From positions 2,915,001-2,979,000 of the forward strand of contig NZ_CP089507.1 in assembly GCF_021233355.1 (NCBI RefSeq): DNA of 64,000 nt, written 5' to 3'. The notes below the pieces were generated by a model that worked only from the letters and a program-made list of their open reading frames with translations, did not search any database and was not told the origin of the DNA. The DNA comes from Luteimonas fraxinea. Lineage in GTDB: Bacteria > Pseudomonadota > Gammaproteobacteria > Xanthomonadales > Xanthomonadaceae. Numbering within the stretch: the stretch's first letter is position 1; the number at the start of each line of letters is the position of its first letter. Shown here piece by piece: positions 7,348-15,218 of this stretch. The position numbers were made by a program, and so were the translations under genes.

Positions 7348-8400
7348 TCACGGATACTTCTTCGCCCCCACACCCAGCCGATGCTTGAACTGCCCGCGCT
7401 CATACCTGGGAAAAACGACCCGCGGATTGAACAGGTCGAGCGTCGCCGCCTGCTTCTCGCGCAGGACAACCGGGCGGACATGCACATACTGCTTGAGTTG
7501 CTTATATCCGCTCCCCTCGCTGTGCCCTGAAATCAAGGCGACATCGGGAAGTGTGGCGCCGCGTTCCACTAGCCGGGTCGCAAGCGTGTGTCGGAAAGCG
7601 TGGAAGGCCACGCCCTTCGCAAAGCCCAGCGTCTTCAGATAGCGCGAATACTGGCCGATAAAGCTCATGCTGTAGCAATCGTTGCTCACACCTGTCGTGC
7701 GGTTGATACCGGCCGACAAGTTCGGAAAGAGGCGGGGGTGACCGCACTCCCGGATGTCCTCGATGAAGTCTAGGAAGCCCGCATCCAGCAAAGGCTGGGC
7801 GATCGGAACCTTGCGGATGGACGAGGCGCCCTTGAAGCGCTGCCGGCTCTTACCGTCCAGGTCCTCCTCTTCGGTCAAACGGAAGTCTAAGCACTAGGTG
7901 CCGTCCTCACACACGATGTCGGCAAGCTTGAGCTCCGAGACCCCATTGATGCGGGCCCCGGTGTAGAGGCCGATCATGGTGCCCCACCATAGGTGCGGAT
8001 ACTTCGCTGCCCAAGGCATGAAGGTGATTGGATCGAAAATCTTGAGCAGGTCATCACTGCTCAGTAGGCGATCGGAGGCACGCTGTGACATCAAGGCAGC
8101 CTTGGCTCTGGGGAAGGCCGCCATCGGTGACTGTGGTATGGCATGGTGCTTCTTCAATCGATTGAAGAATGTTCGAAGCAGGTTGCCATAGGTCTCCATG
8201 CTCTTGTCGGACGGCGCGGTGACCAGGTCGGCCTTGCCCCGCGTGATGATCGCCTCGGCTGTCAGCCGACGAACTCTGCGGAAGTGGTCAGGAAGGGCGG
8301 CGCCTGGGAGTGCGATCTTCTCCACCGCTTCTTCGCGCTCGACCCAATAGCTCCAGAACTCTTCGTGCGTAGGCTTTGTTTCGATCAGCAGAAGCGGCCG
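7348..8400 (-). pseudogene. Tyrosine-recombinase integrase, truncated and with an amber stop
   Basis: Reading the minus strand from 8400, one frame encodes about 350 residues of a phage-type integrase. A core-binding segment is followed by the first catalytic Arg (YTGARINGVSELKLADI), and after the break come HAFRH (HxxR), GHSEG and the Tyr in LKQYVH. An in-frame TAG at 7894-7896 interrupts the sequence EDGT-stop-CLDF, where relatives have Trp (TGG to TAG). Upstream, an in-frame TGA at 8401-8403 cuts the expected ~200-residue N-terminal part, of which nothing is found. So all catalytic residues survive but the gene is dead unless the amber codon is read. It is probably the former integrase of this element or of an earlier insertion. 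Confidence 0.85.
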
Positions 8401-8414
8401 TCACCCGCTGAGAG

Positions 8415-9287
8415 CTAACGGGCTTCGCCAACCGCGATCTTTCGAGCCAGGCGTCCGTTGAGATCCTTGAGCTTCGCCAGCTGCTGCACAAGCTGGGGCA
8501 CTTGATCCAGTGCGAGCACAAACTTCCACAGGTAAGCGAAGATCGCGTAGATATCGCCAGGTCTTTCGTTCCCTGTTTCAGACAGCCGCCAAAGCGCAAC
8601 GGCGAACAGGATAATGACCGTCAATTCCATCGCGCCAAAAGCTTTTGCTTCCGCATCCGAAATCCTGACCCTCCACCCACTCAAGGCAGTGAAATGGCGT
8701 CGCACCTGTCGTGCGCCGCCAGCGCGCACGAGCCGGACCTCATGTTCAAGCCTGTCGTTGAGACCTGCGTTCAGCGAAAGGGAGCGCACCGCCAGCCACC
8801 GATTGATGACGTAGAGAGGCAAGAACAGCAGCAAGCAGGAGCTCGCGAGGACGGGGTCGAGCCAGAAGAGCGCGGAAAGCGACACGCCGAGGCTAACGAT
8901 CGCCAAGATGACCGCAGGAACATCGCGCTCAAGGAAGGTCACATACTCCCGAGACAGCGAGGTCCGGGCGGCGATCAGAGATGGGTCTACACCTTCTTCA
9001 TGCGACCTAATGACAAGGTCAGACGCCATGTCAGCATAGAGCCGAGTGAACACCCGCGTGTCCAGCATCTTGGCAGCGACTTCGAGAACAAGCGCGCTGA
9101 AGTGGCAGACCAGAAGCCATAGGACGGCCCAGTAACGCCCTTCGAGCACACCATTGATCGCAAGCGCAGTTGCGATGGGATAGAGCTGACCTGCGACACT
9201 GCCGGCCGTCGAGGTGGCATAGGCCACCACCAGCCTGATCCGATGACGGCGGACAAATGGAATGATCAAGCTGCCTACCCGTCCCAA
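8415..9287 (-). CDS. ABC transporter six-TM domain protein without ATPase domain
   Basis: 290 aa. About five to six hydrophobic segments are visible (residues ~15-40, 50-75, 120-165, 225-260). The loop charge pattern and the STAGSVAGQLYPIATALAINGVLEG-like region match type I ABC exporter membrane domains of the ABC_membrane_3 kind. The protein ends after the sixth helix and its connector, with no Walker motifs, and no ATPase gene follows. It lies 45 bp downstream of the AspH-like gene on the same strand, so they probably form one operon. Function unknown; export or sensing of a hydroxylated product is an inference. Confidence 0.7.
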   Translation of the reverse strand: MGRVGSLIIPFVRRHRIRLVVAYATSTAGSVAGQLYPIATALAINGVLEGRYWAVLWLLVCHFSALVLEVAAKMLDTRVFTRLYADMASDLVIRSHEEGVDPSLIAARTSLSREYVTFLERDVPAVILAIVSLGVSLSALFWLDPVLASSCLLLFLPLYVINRWLAVRSLSLNAGLNDRLEHEVRLVRAGGARQVRRHFTALSGWRVRISDAEAKAFGAMELTVIILFAVALWRLSETGNERPGDIYAIFAYLWKFVLALDQVPQLVQQLAKLKDLNGRLARKIAVGEAR

Positions 9288-9332
9288 ATCGAAGTTGGTT
9301 CACACCGCCCGCGACATACGCATGTCGCCAAA

Positions 9333-9935
9333 TTATGGCCCCAGATCCGGGTCAAACGAGACGCCAGGCCACCAAGAAGCTCGAATGAACTCGATCGCCC
9401 AGATCTCGTCATCGCTGAGGTCCGGATGCCACACATTGTAGAGAAGCACATCCCGCGGGATCGTGCCGGGGCAGCGAACCTGATGCATGAAAGTGGAGTC
9501 GAGGCAAATCGGAACGCCATCTTCGTATTCACGACCCTCACCTCCCACCTCGATCAGCGCATCGGCGGAAACGAGAGGCAGGTGAACCGTAGTCACATAG
9601 TTGGCGTAGTCGGAGTGCAGCTCAATATGAGTTCCTGGATCAAGCCGCGAGAACATCGCTTCTTTCGCAACTCGCTGTGACCTCAAGAAAGCATTCGTTG
9701 TTTCGAACTGATTGCATGCCGCCTCGACCCACGAAAAACTTCTTTTGAGGTAGCTGCAGGCCCATTTGCCGCCTAGCGCGGTCAGATCACAATTTCCCTG
9801 GCGGTTGTCGTCAACCGTCTTTCGCCAAAGGGTCACGACTTCATCGCTGATATACGAGATGACACAATCTGGGCCAGAGTAAAAGAACGGTTGGCTCAAG
9901 CTGGTGGATCCGCCAGCCTGGAGGTGATCGGTCAA
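9333..9935 (-). CDS. Aspartyl/asparaginyl beta-hydroxylase-like 2OG-Fe(II) oxygenase
   Basis: 200 aa from a TTG at 9935. The double-stranded beta-helix signature of the AspH family is clear: LDPGTHIELHSDY (metal His107 and, here, Asp109), then a strand with FMHQVR (metal His151) and RDVLLYNVWHPDLS (2OG-binding Arg161 and the family WHPDL motif). Relatives hydroxylate Asp/Asn in proteins or act in peptide natural-product pathways. The frame stays open and protein-like back to 10016 without an ATG, so the N-terminus is either longer with a rare start or truncated. It is followed closely by the ABC membrane protein gene. Confidence 0.8.
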   Translation of the reverse strand: MTDHLQAGGSTSLSQPFFYSGPDCVISYISDEVVTLWRKTVDDNRQGNCDLTALGGKWACSYLKRSFSWVEAACNQFETTNAFLRSQRVAKEAMFSRLDPGTHIELHSDYANYVTTVHLPLVSADALIEVGGEGREYEDGVPICLDSTFMHQVRCPGTIPRDVLLYNVWHPDLSDDEIWAIEFIRASWWPGVSFDPDLGP

Positions 9936-10375
9936 GTTGGCGCATCGGTCGCCAGACAGGTGCTTGGCTTGAATTAGTTCGCAACTGTCGGTCGTCGGCG
10001 CGCTGCCGCAGAGCTTTCAAGGCTTGAAGCGGTTACGCCGCCGAGTGAGAGCCATTGAGGAGACGCGGGCGCTTACGCATAGTCAAGGCTGCCGATTTGA
10101 GCGTGAAGGGCTGACCCGTTCAATTTTTACTTGAGCGCCGTTACGCTGGTAGAGGGTGACATGCCGCCAATTATTTGGCGGATAGAGACGCGGTTCAGGC
10201 GTGTTGCGCTGGACAGGCCGGTATGCGAACAATGCGGCAATGCGTCCGGGGTGGCGCGCAGGGGCCGCGGGGAAACGGCCGCAAGAACCGGTCTTGTAAC
10301 GAGCTCGCTTGAGGCGCTCGTAAACTGCGTGCGGGTCTGGTCCGGCGTTTGGAACTTTAGGGATAGGAGAGCTTT
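9936..10375. other. Intergenic region with palindrome
   Basis: The first ~80 bases continue the AspH frame without an ATG. The rest carries no convincing gene. At 10164-10181 lies a perfect 7-bp inverted repeat, CCGCCAA-TTAT-TTGGCGG, a possible operator upstream of the plus-strand lipoprotein operon. No strong promoter hexamers were found. Confidence 0.4.
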
Positions 10376-11269
10376 ATGCGTCAGGCAACGAGGCATGTAG
10401 GGGCTTTGGCGCTAGCCGCGCTCGCGCTTCTTCTTCTTTCGGGATGCACGAACCTCGGAGCGGTGCGCGAATTTGCGGCCACTTCGGCGAGCATGACGAA
10501 CTATCAGGCTGCAACTGCGCGCTATGTGGGCAGCGCGGAACGACAGCTCACAGATCTGCCCGCGGATCGGCGCTTCGATGCAACCCGTCAGAATCTGGGT
10601 TCTCTGAGGTCCATCACCGCGCAAGATCGGGAGACCCTTCTGAAGTTGCATGCAACGACGACGGGTTACATGTCCGCCTTGGCTCAGCTCGCCGGCGAAG
10701 ATGCCTACTCGCTGGCGCCCGACATTCAGAAGGTGTCTGGTGCGATTCAGGCATCGAGCGCTTTAGGAATCGACGCTACGCAAGTCAGTGCCTACGGCAA
10801 CATCGCGCAGCGGGTGTCCGACTGGGCGCTTGAGGCAGTGCAGGCCAGGAGCGTCAAGGCAATGGTCGAGCGCAATGGCGCAGATATCGACAAGCTCCTA
10901 GAAGCGATGCAGCGGGCGACCACGGCTTACGGGGCGGTGCTTGACCAGGAGGTCGCTTCTTACGAGCTGATTTCTGACTATCGCGCGGCGCAATGGTCCG
11001 CAAGGCTGCCCGGTGATAGCGCATTGACGCCGGAGCGCCGCGAAGTGATTGATGCGCTACTTCGCCGCTCCGCTCGCGTCGACCTTGCTGATCAGCAGCA
11101 AGCGCTGCGAGAGCAGCAAGCCGCCGCCGCTGGGCTTGAGCGTGTCCGCAAGTCCCATCAGCTCATGATGGAGAACGCAGATCGGCTCCGGTCGAAAGAT
11201 ATTCAGCGTTCTCTACGGCAAGCGACTTCAGATCTGAAATCCATCCGCCAAAGCCTCTCAACCCTTTAA
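10376..11269 (+). CDS. Lipoprotein, largely alpha-helical
   Basis: 297 aa. A clear lipoprotein signal with a long Leu/Ala core ends in LLSGC (Cys24). The rest is almost entirely helical and rich in Ala, Gln and Arg, with heptad-like stretches at residues ~215-290 (coiled coil). A ribosome site (AGGAGAG) precedes the ATG. It is followed after 15 bp by the 133-aa gene and then the DUF2235 gene, so it is the first gene of a three-gene operon. By analogy with Tle1/Tli1 pairs a lipoprotein beside a lipase-like protein may be an immunity or partner protein; this is an inference. Confidence 0.75.
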   Translation: MRQATRHVGALALAALALLLLSGCTNLGAVREFAATSASMTNYQAATARYVGSAERQLTDLPADRRFDATRQNLGSLRSITAQDRETLLKLHATTTGYMSALAQLAGEDAYSLAPDIQKVSGAIQASSALGIDATQVSAYGNIAQRVSDWALEAVQARSVKAMVERNGADIDKLLEAMQRATTAYGAVLDQEVASYELISDYRAAQWSARLPGDSALTPERREVIDALLRRSARVDLADQQQALREQQAAAAGLERVRKSHQLMMENADRLRSKDIQRSLRQATSDLKSIRQSLSTL

Positions 11270-11284
11270 GTCGCAGGAGCGCAC

Positions 11285-11686
11285 ATGAAGAACGAACTTG
11301 CAGGAAACGAGAGGTCGGCCTTCGAGATCGCCAACTTGCTCGACGACGCGGCGGACGCGATTCGAGACCGTTCCAAACAGGCATATGCCGCTGGGCAGAT
11401 GAGTCTTGACGCTTACATGGAAGCTCGCGCTCAAGAACTCGAACTCAGATCCGAGCTCCAGGTAGTTGTGGCAACAGACCTCAGCGAAGCCTTGGCGCAC
11501 ACCGCGGAGGCTGAGAAAAGCATTGAGCAGTCTATTGCGGATGCGCGCCAGAGAATCGAGACCATCAAATCCGTGAAAGATGGCCTGGCAATCGTTGCGG
11601 CTTTGGTGACCCTCGCAGCTGCGCTAGCGCTTGGTGACATTAAAGCCATTGCGAAGGCAGGTAAGGCTGTTGCGGGCTTGACCTGA
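11285..11686 (+). CDS. Small helical protein with hydrophobic C-terminus
   Basis: 133 aa, with a good ribosome site (CAGGAG) 8 nt before the ATG. Residues 1-100 form charged helices (coiled-coil potential around EARAQELELRSELQ and EAEKSIEQSIADARQRIETI), and residues ~101-130 are a hydrophobic, Ala-rich helix pair (LAIVAALVTLAAALALG) that could enter a membrane. It is the second gene of the lipoprotein/DUF2235 operon. No family is recognised. Confidence 0.6.
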   Translation: MKNELAGNERSAFEIANLLDDAADAIRDRSKQAYAAGQMSLDAYMEARAQELELRSELQVVVATDLSEALAHTAEAEKSIEQSIADARQRIETIKSVKDGLAIVAALVTLAAALALGDIKAIAKAGKAVAGLT

Positions 11687-11735
11687 CGATCCGCGTTCCA
11701 ACCTTCAGGCGATCCACTGTTCGAGCACGGAATTC

Positions 11736-13133
11736 ATGCCCAAGAACATTCTGATTTTTGCTGACGGCACTGGCCAAGCTGGTGGAGTGCGTCCGGATCA
11801 GCAGCTCAGCAACATCTACAAGCTCTTCCGCGCAACGCGTATTGGTCCTGATAGTCCGATTGATCCGAGAGAGCAGGTAGCCTTCTACGATCCGGGGCTC
11901 GGAACTCGGGTCCAAGATGGCCATGTGCGCTTGAGTATTCGGCAGGCTTTCAAGGACCTCGCCGGCCTGGCGGTGGGGCTTGGATTTAGCCACAATGTTA
12001 TCGATTGTTACGAGGCGATTCTAGAGCGGTATGAGCCGGGGGATCGAATTTTTCTCTTCGGCTTCAGTCGTGGCGGCTACACGGTTCGTTCCGTGGCCAA
12101 TGTCTTGAATCTATGTGGCGTGCCGACGACCGATGGCGAGGGAGGACCGTTGCCTCGGAAGGGTAAGCGGCTGCGTGCGATCGCACGGGAGGCCGTTGTC
12201 CGCGTCTATGAGCACGGTGCTGGGCATCCGCGAAAGAAGTTCGAGGGCCAGCGAGAAGCGCTAGCACGCGTCTTCAGGCGAAAGTATGGCGCCGGTGAGG
12301 GTGAGCACCGTGGTGAGGTCTATCCGGAGTTCGTTGGAGTTTTCGACTCCGTGGCCGCACTGGGCCTGCGTTGGCAGATCCGACTGGCGCTGACGGTTAT
12401 TGGCTTGGGTGGGCTAGCGTTGCTTGCCGGCGCGGTGGCATGGGCAGCCAGCGCTTGGTTTGGCTGGAATGGATGGGGGGCATTCGGCATCGCAGTGATC
12501 GGGGGAGTAGCTGGCGCTATAGCGGCCTATCTGCGATCTACACTTCGCTGGGTGTCAGACGAGCTCAAGCGTGAGGCGCCAAAGTGGCATGTCGCTCTTT
12601 GGAAGTCTGATCACTACGACAGTCTCCTTGACCCGCGGATCTCGCATGCGCGCCACGCGCTCGCCATCGACGAGACGCGCACGCAATTCGGCAGAGTGAT
12701 TTGGGGCGGAAACGCGAACCGACAGCAGGCTGACGAGCTTCGTTTCCAGCAGCGTTGGTTTGCTGGCAATCATTCCGATATCGGAGGCAGCTACCCCGAA
12801 GAGGAGTCACGCCTGTCCGATATCGCGCTCGCGTGGATGGTTGGAGAAGCTCGCATGCTGCCACACCCGCTGCTGATCGATCCAAGCAAGCTACAGCTCT
12901 ATCCCGACGCCTCGGGACCGCAGCACTGCGAGATTTTTGCGCAGAAGCAGAAAGCTTGGTGGGCCCGACTGGTGCCGTGGCCGAGCGCGCCGCGACAGAT
13001 TAAGACAGACGCAGTTCTTGATCCGACTGTATACGAACGCTTCAAGGCAGAAAGCGTTCTTATGTGCGATCGGAAAGGAGCGTATCGGCCCGAGTCATTG
13101 CGCGGGCACAAAAAGTTGCCGGAGTTCTATTAG
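11736..13133 (+). CDS. DUF2235 alpha/beta-hydrolase (Tle1-like phospholipase fold)
   Basis: 465 aa. The N-terminus (NILIFADGTGQ) is the typical strand and Asp-Gly-Thr of DUF2235. The nucleophile elbow is GFSRGGY with Ser111, followed by the VFDSVAALG strand with a candidate catalytic Asp. Residues ~215-275 contain two hydrophobic TM-like segments, as in membrane-associated members. The C-terminal part has a GNHSDIGGSYPE motif supplying the probable catalytic His. Members include type VI phospholipase effectors (Tle1), but no VgrG, PAAR or T6SS gene is nearby. The ribosome site is weak. Third gene of the operon. Confidence 0.8.
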   Translation: MPKNILIFADGTGQAGGVRPDQQLSNIYKLFRATRIGPDSPIDPREQVAFYDPGLGTRVQDGHVRLSIRQAFKDLAGLAVGLGFSHNVIDCYEAILERYEPGDRIFLFGFSRGGYTVRSVANVLNLCGVPTTDGEGGPLPRKGKRLRAIAREAVVRVYEHGAGHPRKKFEGQREALARVFRRKYGAGEGEHRGEVYPEFVGVFDSVAALGLRWQIRLALTVIGLGGLALLAGAVAWAASAWFGWNGWGAFGIAVIGGVAGAIAAYLRSTLRWVSDELKREAPKWHVALWKSDHYDSLLDPRISHARHALAIDETRTQFGRVIWGGNANRQQADELRFQQRWFAGNHSDIGGSYPEEESRLSDIALAWMVGEARMLPHPLLIDPSKLQLYPDASGPQHCEIFAQKQKAWWARLVPWPSAPRQIKTDAVLDPTVYERFKAESVLMCDRKGAYRPESLRGHKKLPEFY

Positions 13134-13316
13134 ATGCTTGAATTCGTTAACGGCGTTCAAGACCCGCGACGGCCTGACCCGAGGTTGATTGCGATCTAAG
13201 CGTTCGAAACATGTAACCCGCCGTGCGCAAAAACCTGAACAAGTGGTGTTGACTGGTGGGGCAATCTGCGCTATTAATTAAGGAAATAAATTTCGCCGAC
13301 CGCAAGGAAGTCAGTC

Positions 13317-13388
13317 ATGTATCGTGAAATTGATATGGGGATGTGACCCCCTCAGCGGGTCAATGAGCAGCCTTCGGGCTGCTTTTTT
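13317..13388 (+). terminator. Nine-codon mini-ORF followed by a rho-independent terminator
   Basis: A ribosome-site-like AAGGAAG precedes ATG at 13317, which reads nine codons (MYREIDMGM) and stops at TGA 13344-13346. Right after comes a perfect hairpin, AGCAGCC-TTCG-GGCTGCT (13366-13383), then a T-run: a textbook terminator. It could end a small RNA or a leader transcript. The nine residues resemble the first residues of phage replication-initiator-type proteins, so a deletion remnant is also possible. Confidence 0.6.
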
Positions 13389-13828
13389 ATTGGGCATGTC
13401 GAATTCATCTCGTCAAGCTTTAAAACTGTCAAGAGACACGCGTCTTATGCGTCAGGTGATGCCTTGTCGAAATTCGGTTTTTAGAATGCTTCCATGAATC
13501 ATGTTTGCAGCGAGAAATTCCACTGTTTATCGCTGCATATGGGTCCTCAGAAGTAGATTCTGTATACACAGAAATTAGAATCAAGGTATTTCGCATTAGG
13601 CATTGTTCTGACGCATAAGAGACGTTTCTTGCATCAAATGAATTCTTATATTTGCAACGTAGATCACGTATTGGATTACGTATACCAATAGCAAAGAGCA
13701 CTTATGCGTTCGCTAAGTGACTTAACGAGGTGTCCCACGCGTCTCAGATGTGGCGCTGATGTTAGCCCGCGCTGGCTTGACGAACCACTCTTCCCAACTA
13801 GGGTGGTGGCCTCAGAAGAGAGATACGA
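13389..13828. other. AT-rich gene-free stretch with inverted repeats
   Basis: About 440 bases, clearly lower in GC than anything around, without a convincing gene. A 14-16 bp near-inverted repeat (CGTCTTATGCGTCA at 13441-13454 and TGACGCATAAGAGACG at 13609-13624) and a third partial copy (CTTATGCGTT, 13701-13710) are spread over 270 bp. They may be regulator or recombinase binding sites; no role is demonstrated. Confidence 0.4.
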
Positions 13829-14422
13829 ATGCTGATCAGAGCTGCGGATGTGGATGTGCCGATCGGGAACTTGGGGTCCGACGCATTCTGGCTCGATGAC
13901 TTTTCTGGCGAGCAGCAGGTTGGCCTTACTGTGCTTCCTGATCTGCCCTTGGAAGCGCTTGAGCTGGTCGTTGATGTCGCGGCATGTGGTCCGCCTTCAG
14001 AGTCAGAGTGGCTGGAAAAGTGCGAGAGTTTGAACTCAGACCTATCGGTGGGTCAGCTGACCGACCTATCACTCTGGGCAAGCGGCCTGATGCCTGATTT
14101 CGGTTTGCCAAGCCAAGCGCATGCGGGGCTGTTCGCGCGCGGCGGACTGGGTGCCTTGAGGACGCGCTTGGGGGCGCCTGATCCGATGCCTTGGTCTTAC
14201 GAGGTAGTGACCTGGCCTGGCGAGGAAGGGCGACATATCTGCGTTGTCGCTGTGCAAAGGAAATTTTTGGAGGCCAAGGCCCGGGTTTCGGACGTCTTCG
14301 TGCGACCGGTATCGGTGTTCAGCAGTTCGGAAGCTCGGGCAGCTTCTCGGAGGCTTGAAGAGTTGGTGGAGAAGCTACTAGAGGCGACGATCTCGCATCG
14401 AAAGGCATCGATCGAAGAGTGA
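13829..14422 (+). CDS. Hypothetical protein
   Basis: 197 aa starting MLIRAADVDVPIGNLGSDAF. Acidic, mixed alpha/beta, with a C-terminal helical segment (AASRRLEELVEKLLEATI). No signal peptide, TM segment or recognisable catalytic motif. The upstream sequence AAGAGAGATACGA ends in the ATG and provides a modest ribosome site. It is flanked by gene-poor DNA on both sides. Function unknown. Confidence 0.55.
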   Translation: MLIRAADVDVPIGNLGSDAFWLDDFSGEQQVGLTVLPDLPLEALELVVDVAACGPPSESEWLEKCESLNSDLSVGQLTDLSLWASGLMPDFGLPSQAHAGLFARGGLGALRTRLGAPDPMPWSYEVVTWPGEEGRHICVVAVQRKFLEAKARVSDVFVRPVSVFSSSEARAASRRLEELVEKLLEATISHRKASIEE

Positions 14423-14444
14423 TCGCGGACTCTTGGCTGCTCCG

Positions 14445-14937
14445 CTATCTCTTTCGATCCAGTCTGCCTGCGAGGCGATAGACGCGGGGGCTTTCAAAAA
14501 GGAACAAGTGATCGCCGACCTGCTCTCGTTTCGTTTCCTCCGAAAAGGTCCCGCTGAAGTGTGAGCAGTCTCGTTGAGCGCCAGCACGCACTTTGACTAA
14601 GAGTTGTCCGCGCCAAGCGCGGCCTGGGTTCACGAAGAGGAGCTTCCGAGGCCGCTCTTCAGGGTCGTGGCTACCAGCGATGGCGCTTTCGTCATTGGCA
14701 CGATGGCTGCGGTCGTCGCCATGCGAGATCGCTATTCGCGACATCTTGTGACTTGATTGAGCCCCATCTCTCCACGCAGACATGTGCGCCGGGATCAGCT
14801 GAAGCCTCGATGGAAATGTGAGCTTTGTCCGAGAAATGGGGTTCCGTGCGTAGGGAAATTCTTACCCGGATGAAATCGGAGCGGTCGACGCTTCCGAAGA
14901 CGAGTGTTTTTCTTGCCCGAATAGCCTGTCCGATCAA
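14445..14937 (-). pseudogene. Possible broken hypothetical gene
   Basis: Two overlapping minus-strand frames each look protein-like over only part of their length. From an ATG at 14937 the first ~50 residues read well (e.g. VRISLRTEPHFSDKAHISIE); from ~14760 down to 14445 another frame reads better (e.g. RKLLFVNPGRAWRGQLLVKV). A frameshift near 14770 would join them into one ~160-aa protein. No family is recognised, and the joint reading is an inference. Confidence 0.3.
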
Positions 14938-15218
14938 ATAGCAAGCCGTTTTTGCGCATGGCCTGTTGACGACCGTGATGCCGGCATATTAGAAGTCAAG
15001 CTGCAAGGAGGCCAGGGCAACGGATCAGTCTGGTGGCCGAAGGGAACCTTGTGGATTAATGGGTGTTGACGCACTTAGGTGTAGACCCATCGCTAGCCCG
15101 TGTCATCACAACTTCAACTTCCCGGATCAGCTTGGCGGAGGGGCGAGCACCGATGGGCAGGCTCACCAGCCATGCCTTGATGTAGCGACGGAAACCGCGA
15201 TATCACTCAGGAAGAGTC
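14938..15218. other. Leader region upstream of the RHS gene
   Basis: No gene is supported here. The region ends in a ribosome site (AGGAAGAG) directly before the RHS start. Promoter hexamers are not obvious. Confidence 0.35.
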
